A stretch of 64,000 nt of DNA from Camellia lanceoleosa (lineage: Eukaryota > Streptophyta > Magnoliopsida > Ericales > Theaceae). The position numbers were made by a program, and so were the translations under genes. This document shows positions 48,410-60,300 of this stretch, piece by piece. The stretch is taken from the NCBI GenBank assembly GCA_025200525.1, contig CM045761.1, forward strand, positions 95,890,182-95,954,181, written 5' to 3'. A model generated the notes under the pieces. That model was not told the origin of the DNA, searched no databases, and worked only from the letters and a program-made list of their open reading frames with translations. The number at the start of each line of letters is the position of its first letter. Position 1 is the stretch's first letter.

Positions 48410-48830
48410 GTATAAATGGATCAAGATCGGAGTCGCTTTTCAGAACTAAAGACGAGGTTGGTTACAAAGACCGATCGCACTTCCATCGTAATGAGGAGTT
48501 TCATGTTTACAGTGATGTCGCATAAGGGTTTGGGTTGTGTATTAATGCAAGGAGGTAAGGTTATAGCATATGCATCTCGGCCAATTGAAGCCACATGAGA
48601 AGAACTATCCTACCCATGACTTGGAGCTAGCAAGTGGTATTTGCTTTGAAGATTTGGCGCCATTACTTGTATGGAGCTTCTTGTCGTTTTACAGATCATC
48701 GAGCTTGAAGTATCTATTCACTCGGAAGAATTGAACTTGAGACAAAGAAGATGGCTCGAGTTGTTGAAGGACTACGATATGCGATTCAATATCACCTGTG
48801 AAAGCCAACAGCGTGTCGACGCCTGAGCGT
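48410..48830 (+). pseudogene. RNase H domain (frame-broken)
   Basis: Readable pieces include SELKTRLVT, then SHKGLGCVLMQGGKVIAYAS near 48520-48590, the HDLELA region near 48620, and the TDHRALKY-like region near 48690. These are the conserved blocks of gypsy RNase H, which degrades the RNA strand during reverse transcription. At least three shifts interrupt it. Confidence 0.8.
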
Positions 48831-49079
48831 AAAATCGCTTGGAAATTTGGCATGCCTAACCTTGATTTCGAGAACCAACCATTGTTGAAGAAGTAAAGGC
48901 AAGACAAATGGAGGATGAATTCTTGAAAAGTAGCCGATGAGATTGTTACCAAGCCGAGATCCGGTACACCTTTGAAAACCAAGTGCTTAAGTTTGAAGGA
49001 AATTGTGTGTGGCCGATGTTAGGAGTGAAAAGGAAGATTTTGCCGAAGCCCATAATTCCAAGTTTGCTGTTCATCCAGA

Positions 49080-49800
49080 AATACCAAGATGTACCATGAT
49101 GTAAAACAGATGTTTTGGTGGCGAACATGAAGAGAGAGATAGCCGAATTTGTGTCCCAGTGTTTGCATTGCCAACAAGTAAAAGAGAACATCGAGACAGC
49201 AGGACTTCTACAACCTTTGCCGATCCTCGAGTGGAAGTGGGAACACATCTCTATGGATTTTGTGGATGGATCGCCGAGAACACGTAAAGGTATGGATTCG
49301 ACGGTTGTGGTAGATAGACTAACCAAGTCAAGACACTTTTTGCTGTTAAGACTACTTTCAACGCCGATCAACTTGCCCTACTTTATGTGAATGAGATTGT
49401 TAGACTTCATGGAGTGCCGATGTCAATAGTGTCGGACAGAGATCCTAAATTTGTTTCAGATTTTGGCGAGTCTCAGAGGGCCTTTGGAGCCGAGGCGAGA
49501 TTTAGTGACTTTTCATCCCTGCATGATGGGCAAACAGAAGAACGATTCAGACACTTGAAGATATGCTTAGACTCTGTGTATTGGATTTCCAAGGAAATTG
49601 GGGAATGCATTTGCCATTAGTGGAATTCGCCACAACAACAGTTATCACGCGAGTATTGGTATGGCGCCGTATGAAGCTCTATATGGAAGAAAATGCGATC
49701 GCCGATATGTTGGATCGAAGTTGGAGATAAGGCTCGCTTGGTCCCGAACTCATTCAAGTAACAGAGAAGATTAAACTTATTCAAAGAGAATTAAAGCGCC
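49080..49800 (+). pseudogene. Integrase domain (frame-broken)
   Basis: The zinc-binding CLHCQQVK (the CC half of HHCC) lies near 49160. The core shows WEHISMDFVDG with its catalytic Asp, [12 protein letters not shown], then [18 protein letters not shown] with the second catalytic Asp near 49430. Downstream sequence near 49500-49790 retains DGQTE-, GMAPYEALYGR- and KRVMPTREEMS-like pieces in shifted frames. The family inserts the cDNA into chromatin. Confidence 0.85.
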
Positions 49801-50097
49801 AGAGCCGAAAAAGAGTTATGCCGACCAGAGAAGAAATGAGCTAGAATTGAAGTTGGGGATCACGTATTCCTAAAGGTTTCACCAATGAAAGGGGTTTCAG
49901 ATTTGGGAAGAGAGGTAAGTTAGCACCCGTTATATTGGTCCATTTGAAGTCCTTGACAAGGTTAACTCCGCTGCCCTCAGACTTGCTTTGCCACGTAATT
50001 GAGCCAAGTCCATAACGTGTTTCATGTTTCGATGTTAAGGAAGTATATTCGGATCCTTCGCATGTAATTAAGCATTCGAATCGAAGTTAATGAGAAT

Positions 50098-50295
50098 TTG
50101 GGCTATGAAGAGAAGCCGACGCCTATTGTGATGCAAGTTAAGCAATTGAGAAACAAGTCGATACCAATGGTAAAGGTGGAATGGAAAGAGCACTATGGCA
50201 AGGACGCCACATGGGAAATGGAAGAGGAAATGAGAATTGACATCGAGTTATTCTTGGACCAAGGTATAGTAAGTTTGGGGTCCAAACTTCCTTAA
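50098..50295 (+). pseudogene. C-terminal chromodomain
   Basis: An open stretch starts MGYEEKPTPIVMQVKQLRNK and continues SIPMVKVEWKEHYGKDATWE. The VKVEWKEH and ATWEMEEEM blocks are diagnostic of plant chromovirus chromodomains, which sit after integrase and can direct insertion to particular chromatin. It ends with a stop 10 nt before the 3' LTR, so it is the pol C-terminus. Confidence 0.85.
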
Positions 50296-50305
50296 GGGGG
50301 TAGGA
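50293..50305 (+). other. Polypurine tract
   Basis: TAAGGGGGTAGGA immediately before TGTAACAACC of the 3' LTR: the plus-strand priming site. Confidence 0.85.
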
Positions 50306-52858
50306 TGTAACAACCCTCACTTTGAATCGATCTTGCTTGCATGTAATTTGTATGATCTTGAATTGTCAAGTTTGAAATCTTGATACTTGCCTTGTTTTGC
50401 TTTGTCTTATTGTAAGTTGTTGGAATTCGTGTTTTGTTTGGAGTGTAGCCGAGGTCAACTCAAAGATAGTTTGCCTTTGAGCCTTTGCGTTTTGAGCTTT
50501 TTGGAACCTTAGCCGACCTCCATCTTCACCCGCATGTTTGCCGAGATGTTACCTTTGGGCAAGTGTGTATCGCCGAGGCCGAGATGTTTTGTGCTTGTAA
50601 TCTTTGTTCTTGGCGGTGTATGGCCTAGGCCGAGATGTGGTACACCTGTGCCAAGGTGTGGCACGCCTTAGTCAAGTGTCGCCCTCCCTAGCCTTTGTCT
50701 TTGTTGACTGTTGCGAAGTCTTGTCTTTGGCCGAGGTCATTCTAGCTCGTGCTTAGCCGCCAAGCGTGTTGTGTACGCTTTGTCGAGACTTGTCTTGTCT
50801 AGCGCCACCTTTCTAATCGCACCAATCCGGTGATGCCACGTGTCCGAGTGAAGGCTATGACAGATGTGCCTATAATGCATCATTGTGTATCTTTTGATTA
50901 TGATTTGGTCTCAAATCTTTGTCTTGTTTAGAGAGAGAAGCTCTAGAACTTAGAGTTAGAATTTTAGTGTGAGAGTTGAGCTCCGAGCTTGATCGTGGAA
51001 GATCGAACCGCTGATTTTTTTGAGGTTAGATTCTTGTTCTACATCGATTGTTCCTATTGATCATCTAGATGCATTGCATGATTGGATCTGCTTTTGCATG
51101 TCATGCATTGATTTGAACTTGGTTTTGAAAGAGAAAAAATGTTGTTCTTGTGTTCTTAAAGGAGAACCTTGTTTTGATCGAAAGTTTGGAACAAGAATCA
51201 TGTTTTGTGTTTGTTCTTGCATAATTTTCTCGAATGAGTATCCTAGTCCACGTTTTGAACTCTTAGCTTGAAAACCCCAGATTTCGTGTGTGAGTGGGAT
51301 TTCAGCATGCATGATCTTGTTCTTCGTGTCCTTTGTAAGGAAACTCAGGTTTTCCTAACTTTGCCTTGATTTGGCTTTCGCGTCCACACCTCGGTCGGGA
51401 GGTGTAGGACCTCGGCTAGACCTGGACGGTACCCAGTGCACTTCCCTGTGATGGGAAATAATGTTTTGATTCCTTGCATGTATGTGAAGCTCGTTTTGAG
51501 AGTATGGTTTGCTATGTGATTGTAGGACTTTGATCTTTGCTTGAGCCTACACCTGAAGACCGAGGTGAGTGGTGCTTTTAATAAAGCTATGTTATAAAGC
51601 TTTTGATAAATCTTGCTTGTTTCGCTTTGGTAAAAGTAATTGCTAAGCATGAATGATTAGCCTATTTTGATGTTTTGTATATGAGCTTGTTTTGATGGTA
51701 TTCTTGAAAGTCCCCTGTGCTGGAGGACTCTAAACTTTAGCAGCACTAGAGGAAAGGTAAGTATGAACCTCGTCTTGATGATGTCCTTGTAATGAGTTGA
51801 GCTTTGTTTCGGTTTCTTTGGAAAGTCCCTTGTGCTGGAGGACTCTAAACTTTCGCAGTACATCTTGTTAAAAAGGATACGGTCCTATCTTGCTAAGATA
51901 AATGTTAAAGCGGGCTACGGGCCTAAGTAACACAAGTCCCTTGTGCTAGAGGACTTTAAACTTTTGTAGCACCACTTGGTGAAAAAGGGCTACGGGCCTA
52001 AGTCACAAACTTCGGTGAAAAAGGGCTGCGGGCCTAAGTCATATAAGCTTGATATGTTTTGTCTTGAAGATTACCTCGGCTACTACTTGTGCTATCTCGG
52101 CAGATGTTTTGACTTGTAAGACTTGTTGGATGAATACGGTTCATCACTTGATTCGATACAACTTGATTTGTTTTGTTTTGGAAGGAACCTCGGCTACTAC
52201 TTGTTTAATCTTTGTATTGCCTTGTCTGGTAGGATTTGACAGATGAATACGGTTCATCTCTTGTTCCGCACAGCCTTGATATTCCTTGCTTGGCAGAGCC
52301 TCGGCTATTGTTTGAATGGTTTTGATATGCTTTGTTTTGGCACTCTGCTATTATTCATGCAAACCTTTATTTCTAGTACCATTCATCGAGTTTCCAAGCT
52401 CACCCTCTCTATATATATGTAGGTGATGAGCGTGACTACGACGCCTAGAAGTATTTGTACAAACTTGTTTTGGGATTTTTGTTATGCCGACTTGACTTGC
52501 TTACATCCCAGCTGCTTTTGTGATTACCTCTAAGCATATGTGTTACCGCTGATTCTTGAAAATCATGCTTTGCTCGTGAATCAACAGATTTGTATATGTA
52601 TACCGAGAAGCCTTTTGATCGAGATGTAACTTGTATTTGTTTTGTTATCCGCCGAGGTGCGCTCATTATGTATGCATTTACATTTGATCTATGCACAGCT
52701 CTCAAGGACCATTTGTATTTAGTTTATTCGCTTCGCATATGTGAGCCCCTATGATTACTCGATGTGTGTGAAATTTTGTAAGTCGCCTTTTGGTAATTAC
52801 GGACATCGGGTTATCTCAACTTGACCCAAATTTACTAGGCGGAGTTGGGGTCGTGACA
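50306..52858 (+). repeat. 3' LTR of the chromovirus
   Basis: About 2553 bp, TGTAACAACC...GGTCGTGACA, followed by the AACTC target duplication. It matches the 5' LTR except for clustered short indels and substitutions, for example near 51715, 52022, 52240 and 52430. Confidence 0.93.
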
Positions 52859-52929
52859 AACTCCTATCCTGAACACGATGCAATATACATGATATGCATG
52901 AATGCAACTAAAATACAATCCTAGCATGC

Positions 52930-53700
52930 ACAATGCTATGAAAATGAGATGCCTCAAAATGCGTGCACACGGGCACGCAAACCGAGGCGATGATCCTAAG
53001 GCATGAAACGGCCTGAAATATGATATACAATGAGACTAAAATGAGATGTCTCGAAATGCGTGCCCACGGGCATACAAATCGAGAAAACGGCATACGGAAT
53101 GCAACAGGACTAAAATGAGATATGCGATGCAATATGGGCTTACACCAACATGAGAGAGCCTCAGCCACACTCACACAGGAGGCCAATGGGTGAGAATGAG
53201 ATGCCTCGAAATGCGTGCCCACGGGCACGCAAACCGAGGCAATGGCATACGCAATGCGATGAGACTAAAAATGGCATACAGAATGCAAAATGGACTTACA
53301 CTAATCATGAGAGAGCCTCAGCCACACTCACATAAGAAGCCGTCGGATGAAAAATCAGATGCCTCGAAATGCGTGCACACGGGCACGCAAACCAAGGCGA
53401 TGACATATGGAATGAAATGGCATACACAATGCAAATTGGACTTACACTAACATGAGAAGGCCTCAGCCAGACTCACATAAGAGGCCGTCGGATGAAAAAT
53501 CAGATGCCTCGAAATGCGTGCACACGGGCACGCAAATCGAGGCGATGACATATGGAATGAAATGGCATACACAATGCAAATTGGACTTACACTAACATGA
53601 GAAGGCCTCAGCCAGACTCACATAAGAGGCCGTCGGATGAAAAATCAGATGCCTCGAAATGCGCGCACACGGGCACGCAAACCGAGGCGATGGCATAAAG
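52930..53700. repeat. Minisatellite with a unit of about 145 bp in copy B
   Basis: ATGCCTCGAAATGCGTGC recurs near 53046, 53201, 53359, 53504 and 53649, the last two intervals being exactly 145 bp and nearly identical. The unit combines the CCTCGAAATGCGTGC word with ACACTAACATGAGAAGGCCT, CAGCCAGACTCACATAAGAG and GCCGTCGGATGAAAAA. In copy A the same words occur but the tandem unit is about 68 bp. Confidence 0.85.
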
Positions 53701-54189
53701 GTATGAAATGACATGGAATGAGACGTGGCATATGGCATATGGAAAATGCAAATTTCAGCAGCCAAAATGATGCGCAAACAGCCTCCAAATTATAACAAAA
53801 TTAGACCCGATGCCCGAAATGCTATGCTAAGCACCCAAAATGGCCTACGGCTATGCCAAACATGCGCAATATGGACATGACATGTAAAGACAGATGCTAG
53901 GCAGCCCCTAAACTAGAATTTTTCTAGCACAAAGAATGGCCAAACAACAATCACAAGTATGGCAAAAAATAGCGTGCAAAAATGGGAGAAAAGAGGTGAA
54001 TAATGAAGCCAATGATATATACAATGCTCAAACTAAAAAAAAAATAGTTCTACAACATTAAAGAGGGACTAAAAATATGCACATTTTCTGTAGATGACAT
54101 GCCCCAATTCAGTATGTAGATATGCTCAACATAGCATGCAAAATAAAGCCAATAAAGGCTATAACATGAGATACCAAAAGGATGCATCA

Positions 54190-54870
54190 AACAGTCTTGG
54201 ACCCTTAACAAAATATGAAGAGTAGGGAAAAATAAGACACTTTTCAGGCCTGATGATGGCCGAAAACAGAAGCTAAGCAAGCCTAACAAAGCATGCAATT
54301 TTACGGTAATTGGAGGAATTGTGAAGCAAGTGTAAGATAGAGTTACCAAACATGGTTGAGCCCTTCTTCAATATTGAAGAGGGGCTCAAAATAGGCCCAC
54401 TCACAGTATATTTCATGCTCGAAAACAGATCACTCATGAGCTAAAAATAGCATGCAAGAGCAAGGATAAAACATGAACTCAAAGCAAGTGGCATGCAGAG
54501 CATGAAAACAAGGTTTAGCCCTTCTTCAATGTTGAAGAGGGGCTCAAAATAATCACAATATCAGTTCATGAGATGCTCCAAATCAGATCACAAATAGGCC
54601 AAATAAATCATGCAATTTTACGGTAAATATGGAGAATTACAAAGAAAGTGCATGATTGAGAGGCCAAACATGGTTAAGCCCTTCTACAATGTCGAAGAGG
54701 GGCTCAAAATAGTCCCACTCACAGTTTATATCAGGCTCAAAAATGAATCACTCATAAGCTAAAGAAAGTATGCAAAATAATGGCATTCCAAGAGGTATTA
54801 AAAGAAGAGCATGATAGAGATGCCAAACAAGGTTGAGCCCTTCTACAATGTTGTAGAGGGGCTCAAAATA
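54190..54870. repeat. 159-bp tandem repeat with central hairpin, copy B
   Basis: Hairpins start at 54358, 54516, 54676 and 54835 (intervals 158, 160, 159), with a diverged unit at about 54198. Unit 1 has arms GAGCCCTTCTTCAA and TTGAAGAGGGGCTC; unit 4 has GAGCCCTTCTACAA and TTGTAGAGGGGCTC, a paired change that keeps the stem; unit 3 has only one side changed. Non-coding. Confidence 0.85.
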
Positions 54871-54960
54871 AGTACAAAATCAGTAGGGGTCGGAGCCCAA
54901 AACTATAGGCAAATAAGGTAGAAAATTGAAGCAAAAATGTGCTAGAAAAAGGGAAATGAA

Positions 54961-55215
54961 GACTTACCCTTGAAGACAAGTCTTTTGATGCTTCTTGGCT
55001 TGAGTTTGCTGGTCCTTAGCCTCTGAAAAACCTTCCTTTGCTTCTGAAATGGAAGTAGTGATGGTGAGGCCTGGTGTTGATGAAGGAATGGGCTAGAGAC
55101 TTGAAGGTTTTTGAGGTTTTTGGAGATGGAGATGGAGATGGAATCAAATGGAGATGAAGTCTTGAGAAGAAATTTGCTAACCCTCACAAAGAAGAGGGTC
55201 AGCCCCTTAAATGGA
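54961..55215 (-). promoter_or_regulatory. Minus-strand promoter and spliced leader, copy B
   Basis: Counterpart of 10483-10726. The donor TTCAAGG|GTAAGTCTT is conserved (GT at 54967-54966), and the leader is again CT/A-rich. The TATA box seen in copy A is replaced by CATTTAAGG near 55211, so the promoter may be decayed. Confidence 0.45.
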
Positions 55216-55336
55216 CCAAAAGGGGGTGTAAAAGGGGAGGGAAATGCACCCAAGCTCTCCCTCCCAAAATATCCCCTGGAGGAAAAGATATTTTGGAGAC
55301 ACAATTGCCCACCAGAAGTGTTCAAAGGAGGAAGCA

Positions 55337-55456
55337 GGCCGGCCATGCCCTTTTCTTGAAGATGGCCGGCCGGCCACCCCAATGGTCGGCCAGCCACTCC
55401 CCATGGCCGGCCGGCCAGGGCTCAAAGATGAAAACAACAATTAATGGCCGGCCACC
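55337..55456. repeat. GGCCGGCC palindrome cluster
   Basis: Four GGCCGGCC-type sites in 120 bp, two of them extended to GGCCGGCCGGCC, with variants GGTCGGCCAGCC between. It sits upstream of the minus-strand leader of copy B. Similar motifs stand at 57253-57285 and at about 62067-62075. Confidence 0.7.
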
Positions 55457-56750
55457 AATTTTGGTGTCCTCCCAGGTGTAGAACAAGACCCCGGGTTGAA
55501 TTTGGCAACTCAAACAGAGACACAACACTCAACTTGAAAGAGAGGCTCAAAATGAAAATCAGAATTATCGCCGGCCATAAACTTTTAGGGTCCTCCTGTG
55601 TCTCCTCATCACAAATATGTAGTTTTGGTTGGAAGAAAATGGCCCTAGGGTGCTCAACATTAGCCCTAAGTGAGAAAAACGGGCGCCGAGGAGCATAACT
55701 AGTTATCTCGAGATAATTGCTGGCCTCCCACCCAAAGGATCTTCCCGATGCTAAAACAAAGGTACCGCCAAAATTGAACAAAAATCGATGCAAATGAATG
55801 CTCGGCCCAAATCACGCAGCCGGGTCCCGAAAATAGTCAGAGGGCACCGAAAATGGTGTTCGCCACGGCGGGTATTCGAGACCCCGTTGTTCTCGAAAGG
55901 GAGTAAATGAGATGCATGCCAAAAACCGGAGAAATCGGAGATGGTGGCGGTCCAACCGAGGCACACGGCCCGACGGCCCAAACCGGAACCGGCCCGAATG
56001 GGCAAAATGGCCTACGGGCACGAAATGTAGCCCATGGCCATTGAGAGATAGTCTACGGGACCACTCCCTCCCCTTAGAAAAGAAAATGGAGAAAACCGAG
56101 TCTGGTTCACAAACCGAGACAAGGCACAGGAGAGGGTTCGGAAGTCCGAAGGCAGGGCGCACGGCCGCGACTCTGAGACTTCTGAACGAGCACAACATGC
56201 AACATCACCGAGCGCTCAATCGGTGACGTCTGAGTCTTAAGGTCGGTCAAAAATGGGGTGTCTACAGCTGTTCCCTCTTGATGTAACTCTAAGTCAAGAA
56301 GTGACGGGAGTGAATGTCAAAGCCCAGAGACGACCCATTTTTGACAAGGCCGAAGAGTTAGACAATCATACAAGATGAACAGAGATGTGTGCCCGTAGGC
56401 GTGCCCGCAGGCAAAGGGGGCAAAATGCAAAATGATATACACGGAGCCAGGTGATCATGCAAGTGCAAAGAAGTCAGAATGAGGCAAGTATTGACAAATA
56501 GATGCAACTTTTTAAGCAAGAATGCAAAGCAACAACTACATTTCATGCGCTTAGGAATGCGGAGAATGATTCAATTCTCGCCGCTACCACACGGAGAAGA
56601 TACGATATCAAGGCGATTCGTCGGGTCGCACTAAATTTCAAATGAACCGTACATACAATATCATGCCTGCAAAAGAGAGAAATCCAACAAGAATGATATG
56701 CTAACAACATATATTCAATGCGATTCCAGAATTCCAAAAGTCCGACACAC

Positions 56751-57249
56751 GCAGTGTTTGGCGGTGAACGATCGCAATGCGAGAAAGGGACGCGTGACAA
56801 CGCACACTCAAGTATAGAGGTATGGTACATCAAGAAAACATGCATGACAATGCAAAATACTTATGAGAATGCAAGTTACATGCGAAACAATGCAAAACGA
56901 AAGCATAAATCGTATGCCTGCTTTGTTATAAAACAACGAGCTAGAAAACGCACATTTCGGTGAAGGCAACTTGATCGCGGCCTCTGATTCACCTCCCGGA
57001 GAGGTTACAACATGTTCAAAAAGGATACACCTTGATTTTGATGAGTAATGATGAGACACATGTCAGAAATTGCAGCTGAAGTTCCGGCGGAGCAATTCGG
57101 CGCCAGAAAGTGCACTTTTCTTGATCTTTTTCGGGTCCCGGGAACTCCGATCTTCCTCAAAATTTGCAGAGAGGTAGGGGAGGGGGTGGGGAACACCACC
57201 AGCCAGGTGGTTGTCCTTGGGGAAGCCTCCGGCCAGGGGGAATAAAGCA
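56751..57249. other. Noncoding stretch before the PMD gene
   Basis: Copy B leaves the region shared with copy A near 56750; the satellite-like array of copy A is not present here. I see no gene. A G-rich block (GTAGGGGAGGGGGTGGGG) is at about 57175-57192. Confidence 0.4.
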
Positions 57250-57339
57250 AATGGCCGGCCAGAAAAGGTGGCCGGCCGGCCACCTGCCCAAAAGCAGGGG
57301 CATTTTGGTCATTTTGGTTATTTCTATATATAGGCTCAT
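57250..57339 (+). promoter_or_regulatory. Core promoter of the PMD gene
   Basis: CTATATATAGG at 57324-57334 is a strong plant TATA box. It is preceded by GGCCGGCC and GGCCGGCCGGCC at 57253-57283. Transcription would start near 57360, followed by a 5' UTR with an intron. Confidence 0.6.
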
Positions 57340-60300
57340 CCAATGCCTCCGAAATCACTTCCATAGCTGCAAAAACTCCTTCCCTTGCTCCCCAAACTAT
57401 TTTTTCCTTCAGATCTGCACTTTATACGCGCTTTTCGGCCTTCCACGCAAGTTGTTTCCGCGAAATCCTTCAGTTTTAAGCACTTTGAACCGATCAAATT
57501 TTGATTTCGGGGCTCCTTTTCTCGTTTTCACCACCTGAGGTAAGTTTGTCTCAATATTTGGAAAATTTTCCCGGGAGTTGACTTTTGTTGACTTTTCGTT
57601 CCCCGAGAGTTGACTTTTGTTGACTTTTTCAATTTTGGCTCATTTTTGCTCCTTTTGCAGATTCCTCAAAATGGCGGGTCATTTTCCTTACGGTGGAGGT
57701 CTTTCGGGTGCCGGAGATGATTTTGACATTATGGCATTGCCCCCGAGGGTCCGCCCTTTTGTTCCCGATCGATACGCCCACGCAAGACATAGGCTTCATG
57801 CGCTCATTATTTCACCGAAGTTCAACGATCGGCACTGGGATCTTCTTTTGCGAGAGTCGAGCAAAGACCTCTCTCACGAGGCATGAGGTATTTTACTTCA
57901 TTTGTCAGATATATATTTTTTTACATTTTGTAGCTTTGCCATGCTTGAACATGCGGTTTAGCTTATGACATAGTATTTTACTTGCATCTTGAACATGTGA
58001 CTTAGACACTTGAATTTCTTGAACACACAACATCGACCGATTGTGAACGACGCGGTACACATTAGTTAGAAATTGAACACACTACCAAATATGATTTGTT
58101 ACCCCAAAGTTGAAAATGAGTACACAACACACACATGACTAAGAGAACACGTACTCTAACCCCGGTTTCAACACACACCAGTTGATGGTGAGCACACCAT
58201 TAATCGATTAAGAGTAGAACACATGTTCTAAACTCGACTTTCTCAACACACACCAAGTTGATAGATAGTGAGCACACGTACCATTAATCGATTAAGAGTA
58301 GAACACACACTCTAACTCGATGCTTCAACACACAAATTAAGTTGATGGTGAGCACACAAATTTCACACTGATTAAGAGTAGAACACATTTCTAAACTCGA
58401 CTTTCAACACACACGTAGATAGATAGTGAACACACGTACCATTAATCGATTAAGAGTAGAACACACACTTAAACTCGATTTTCTCAAACACACAAATAGC
58501 CCAGATTTGAGGTGAACGCACAGCCCACTAATTTTTCTGAAATTTGAACACGCGTCAAAACAGATTTTGAACACGCAGTCGATTTGAAGTGAACACACAA
58601 ATCGATTAGGAATTGAACACGCCCAAAACACGGATTTATCAACACGCTGATTTGAAGTGAACACACAATTTAATCGATTAGGAATTGAACACGCATTTCA
58701 AAACACGGATTTATCAACACGCACCTGATTTGAAGTGAACACACACTTAATCGATTAGGAATTGAACATGCAGTTTCAAAACACGGATTTTCAACAACAC
58801 GCAGATTTGAAGTGAACACACCACTCATTAGAATTGAACACGCAAATTTCAAACCACGGATTTATTGAACACGCAGCCCAGATTTGAAGTGAACACACAG
58901 CCCACTGATTAGGAATTGAACATGCAGCCTAAAACACGGATTTACTGAACACGCAGCCCAGATTTGAAGTGAACACACAGCCCACTGATTAGGAATTGAA
59001 CACGCATTTCAAAACTCGGATATCAACACGCATTCAGATTTGAAGTGAACACACACCCAATCGATTTGTACATAGCTCATTCATTTCATTTGCACACGCC
59101 TTTGTTCATTTCAATTTGCACAATACTTTGTATTTTCTTGCATCTTGAACACATGTATTCATTCTCAACGCAGTTGGCTCTCGTGACTGACGAGGATACG
59201 GCTCTCTTGCTGTGAGAGAGTGGTATGCCGAGCTTCCGGAGGTCGTCCGATCCGGTCGACTCACGGGTTTGGAGCATTCAGAGGGGTTATCACAAAGGCC
59301 ATATCGCAGGACCTTGTTGGTCGCTTTGAGAGATGGTGGGACACCACCAATTTTTCCATTTTTCTGTCACCGCGTATATGACCAAGACCTCACAAGACTT
59401 TGTCATACTCACCGCCTAGACGAGGCGGTGGACCCATTCCCCACGACGAGGATATGGGTGAGTGGGAGGTCGCTTGATTCATCTATTGGGGCTCGCCTCA
59501 CCAGAGACAGAGCTTCCGGAGAGTCCCAGATACTTGGTTCTTTCCCGCCTCGGAGGCCGAGATGGAGCCCGAGTCTCCCGAGGAGATTGAGCAAGACACC
59601 ATGTTTCCTCATGTTCCTCTTCGACTACTTTGTTTGTCGATAGGGGGAACACTGGGGTCAGATTCTTGAGTGCCCTAGTGGACCTATCACAGTCGGCCAA
59701 GATGATCAGGGCGCCGCCTGCTACCCTTTATTGTTATATGAGTGCACTCGTGGGCGGGGACTTACTCTGGCCATCGGAGAGCCTGGAGGTACATTCGTCC
59801 CTCTTGATTTACATTTTGCTCCTCATTACTTGTTCATTGCACACACGGCAAGACTTTGCATTCTATATTCGCCTTTTAGCACTTTGTATTCACATTCCGC
59901 ATCGCTTTTCAACTATGGGTGTACGATACTTTCCCACATTAGCCCCGGAGATGGAGGTGGCAGGCATCCTTATGACTCCATTCTCTTTAATGTTTGAGGG
60001 CGAGCACCGGCCGAGACCTCGAGAGACTCTCTTCTACCTGCGACAGTATTTTGATACCGTGGAGGACGACAGAGGTATTTCGTAACTCTCGCCTTTTCAC
60101 TTTCATCTTTGATATGCTTTGTACATTCCTGATTTCTGATTGATTTATGCACTGGCTATCCGCAGACATTTGGCCTCGGGCGCTCTTCGGCGATGATCTC
60201 CAAAATCAAGACTCGAGGATCGAGTGGTTCCCAAGATAGGTTCCTCGCCGAGGACGCTGGTAGGGCGTGGTTCGGGAACGCTTTCAAATACGATTTGGGG

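Larger units (their letters stand above)
43216..52858 (+). mobile_element. Full-length Ty3/gypsy chromovirus (Tekay/Del-like), nested
   Basis: A 9.6-kb element with two direct LTRs starting TGTAACAACCC, the 3' one ending TCGTGACA. It is flanked by the 5-bp target duplication AACTC (43211-43215 and 52859-52863) and inserted into composite repeat copy B; the flanks rejoin to match copy A. An initiator Met-tRNA-type PBS, gag with CCHC knuckle, aspartic protease, RT, RNase H, integrase, C-terminal chromodomain and polypurine tract follow in the gypsy order. LTRs of about 2.5 kb with a chromodomain fit the Tekay/Del lineage. The frame is broken many times, so as given it cannot encode a full polyprotein. 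The LTRs remain alike, indicating a fairly recent insertion, and some breaks may be consensus errors. Confidence 0.92.
52864..56750. repeat. Composite repeat, copy B, right part
   Basis: Resumes exactly where the chromovirus interrupted it (CTATCCTGAACACGATGCAAT, compare 8505-8525 in copy A). It proceeds colinearly with copy A through the minisatellite, the hairpin repeat, the minus-strand leader, the CACGGAGAAGATACGATA block, and up to ACAACATATATTCAATG near 56705. Confidence 0.85.
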
